This document shows, piece after piece, positions 5,105-5,594 of a DNA stretch of 5,594 nt. The position numbers and the translations under genes are program-made. The notes beneath the pieces are model-generated. The model made no database searches. It saw only the letters and a list, made by a program, of their open reading frames with translations, and had not been told where the DNA came from. Source of the stretch: Chloroflexota bacterium (GTDB lineage: Bacteria; Chloroflexota; Dehalococcoidia; Lucifugimonadales; JAPUKM01); the NCBI GenBank assembly GCA_027295645.1, contig JAPUKM010000213.1, positions 1 to 5,594 on the forward strand, given 5' to 3'. How positions within the stretch are numbered: position 1 is the first letter of the stretch; every line of letters begins with the position of its first letter.

Positions 5105-5594
5105 TCAAGGCAAACGGACCCGTACTCTGTCCGGCTCCTCCGGTTCAACGGTGCTCTCCATCTCATCCAGGTAGACAAGTCCCTCCTGATGGAGTTGGGC
5201 TACCATCTGGTGCAGCCAGGGGAGGTCATCCCGGGTGAGGTCGCTCCGCAGCGCTGTTCCCAGCGCGCCCAGGCCGATAGTTTCGCCCGGCGGGAGAGCC
5301 CGCAGGTGCTGGATGATGCGGCCGCGATAGTAGCGCGAGGAGTCGCGGAAGGGTGTCTGTCGAGGACGGTAGGACGCAGGACTCTCGGCAACCGCTTTGC
5401 CCTGAAGCTGCTGAAAGGTGGAGGCCGATACGCAGGAGTCGTGCAGGGGACAGATGCTGCAGCGGGGCTGTACGTGGGTGCATACGGTGGCGCCCAGGTC
5501 CATGAGGGCCTGAGCCCATGAGGAGGCAGAACTGCTGTGGAGGCCGTCAAGGAGGGATCGCGCTGCGGATGTGATATCGCGCTCAGGGACCGGC
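5105..5594 (-). CDS. mutY: A/G-specific adenine glycosylase MutY, C-terminal part (partial, runs off the right edge)
   Basis: MutY excises adenine mispaired with 8-oxoguanine. The visible 162 codons include the end of the HhH-GPD glycosylase region, with WAQALMDLGATVC as in MutY proteins. The iron-sulphur loop follows, C-x6-C-x2-C-x5-C with cysteines at fragment residues 38, 45, 48 and 54. The helix-hairpin-helix and catalytic Glu/Asp lie outside the window, so activity cannot be judged. The ~108 residues after the cluster lack the Nudix-like 8-oxoG-reading domain of E. coli MutY. Instead TPFRDSSRYYRGRIIQHLRAL and the following alternating helices, ending in a GLVYLDE turn, suggest a small winged-helix-like domain, as I recall from some actinobacterial and Chloroflexota MutY proteins. 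Nth also has this cluster, but the LMDLGA and PRCSICPL wording favours MutY. The reading frame is open to the window edge, so the Met at 5503 is internal and not the start. The gene converges on mutL with five bases between the stops. Confidence 0.9.
   Translation of the reverse strand, partial: PVPERDITSAARSLLDGLHSSSASSWAQALMDLGATVCTHVQPRCSICPLHDSCVSASTFQQLQGKAVAESPASYRPRQTPFRDSSRYYRGRIIQHLRALPPGETIGLGALGTALRSDLTRDDLPWLHQMVAQLHQEGLVYLDEMESTVEPEEPDRVRVRLP

Noticed and set aside
5115..5133. CGGAC / GTCCG hairpin just past the mutL stop, considered as a mutL terminator
   Set aside because: The stem is only 5 bp with a 9-nt loop and no T-run, and it lies in mutY coding sequence.
5189..5521. Plus-strand open frame of 110 codons at the right end
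   Set aside because: It is the complement of the mutY coding region, which has the iron-sulphur cysteine motif in its own frame.
1..5594. An undescribed defence, mobile or secretion system
   Set aside because: Every long coding frame is explained by mutS, a HAD protein, mutL and mutY. There are no transposase, toxin, CRISPR-repeat or integrase features, and base composition looks even.

Overview
The window is a GC-rich bacterial DNA-repair locus laid out as mutS > small HAD-fold protein > mutL > < mutY. The first three genes lie on the plus strand. The fourth is on the minus strand, converges on mutL, and is cut by the right edge of the window. The proteins look intact, with family motifs in place. 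I see no insertion sequence, tRNA, rRNA, CRISPR array or prophage gene. The organism is most likely a high-GC bacterium without MutH/Dam-type strand discrimination, because MutL carries the endonuclease motif. The N-terminal style of MutS, the Nudix-less MutY tail and the TACAAT-type promoters without clear Shine-Dalgarno sites make me lean to Chloroflexota (Dehalococcoidia/SAR202-like). That assignment is an inference from pattern memory and is only moderately supported.

Region by region: positions 1-68 hold a T7 tract (perhaps the tail of an upstream terminator), a TACAAT -10-like box and a perfect 7-bp inverted repeat just before the mutS start. mutS (69-2660) is full length. A 78-bp gap contains a candidate promoter whose -35 overlaps the mutS stop, an imperfect hairpin and a Shine-Dalgarno site for the 145-aa HAD protein (2739-3176). 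A 192-bp gap without a gene follows; it holds small GC hairpins and a second TACAATG box only 12 bp from the mutL start. mutL (3369-5099) is full length. Five bases separate its stop from that of mutY (minus strand, 5105 to beyond 5594), of which only the C-terminal 162 codons are visible.

Together these genes cover two routes against replication errors. MutS recognises mispairs and recruits MutL, which here carries its own nicking site; both have a plausible sliding-clamp peptide. MutY removes adenine paired with 8-oxoguanine. The HAD protein has an unknown substrate, and its placement between mutS and mutL is the least explained part of the locus.

I do not see a new multi-gene system. The points most worth checking are an octamer (TGAGCCCA) shared by all three plus-strand gene leaders, two of which continue it into a hairpin; the near-leaderless mutL start; the alternative C-terminal domain of MutY; the HAD gene inserted between mutS and mutL; and 7-G homopolymers inside both mismatch-repair genes.
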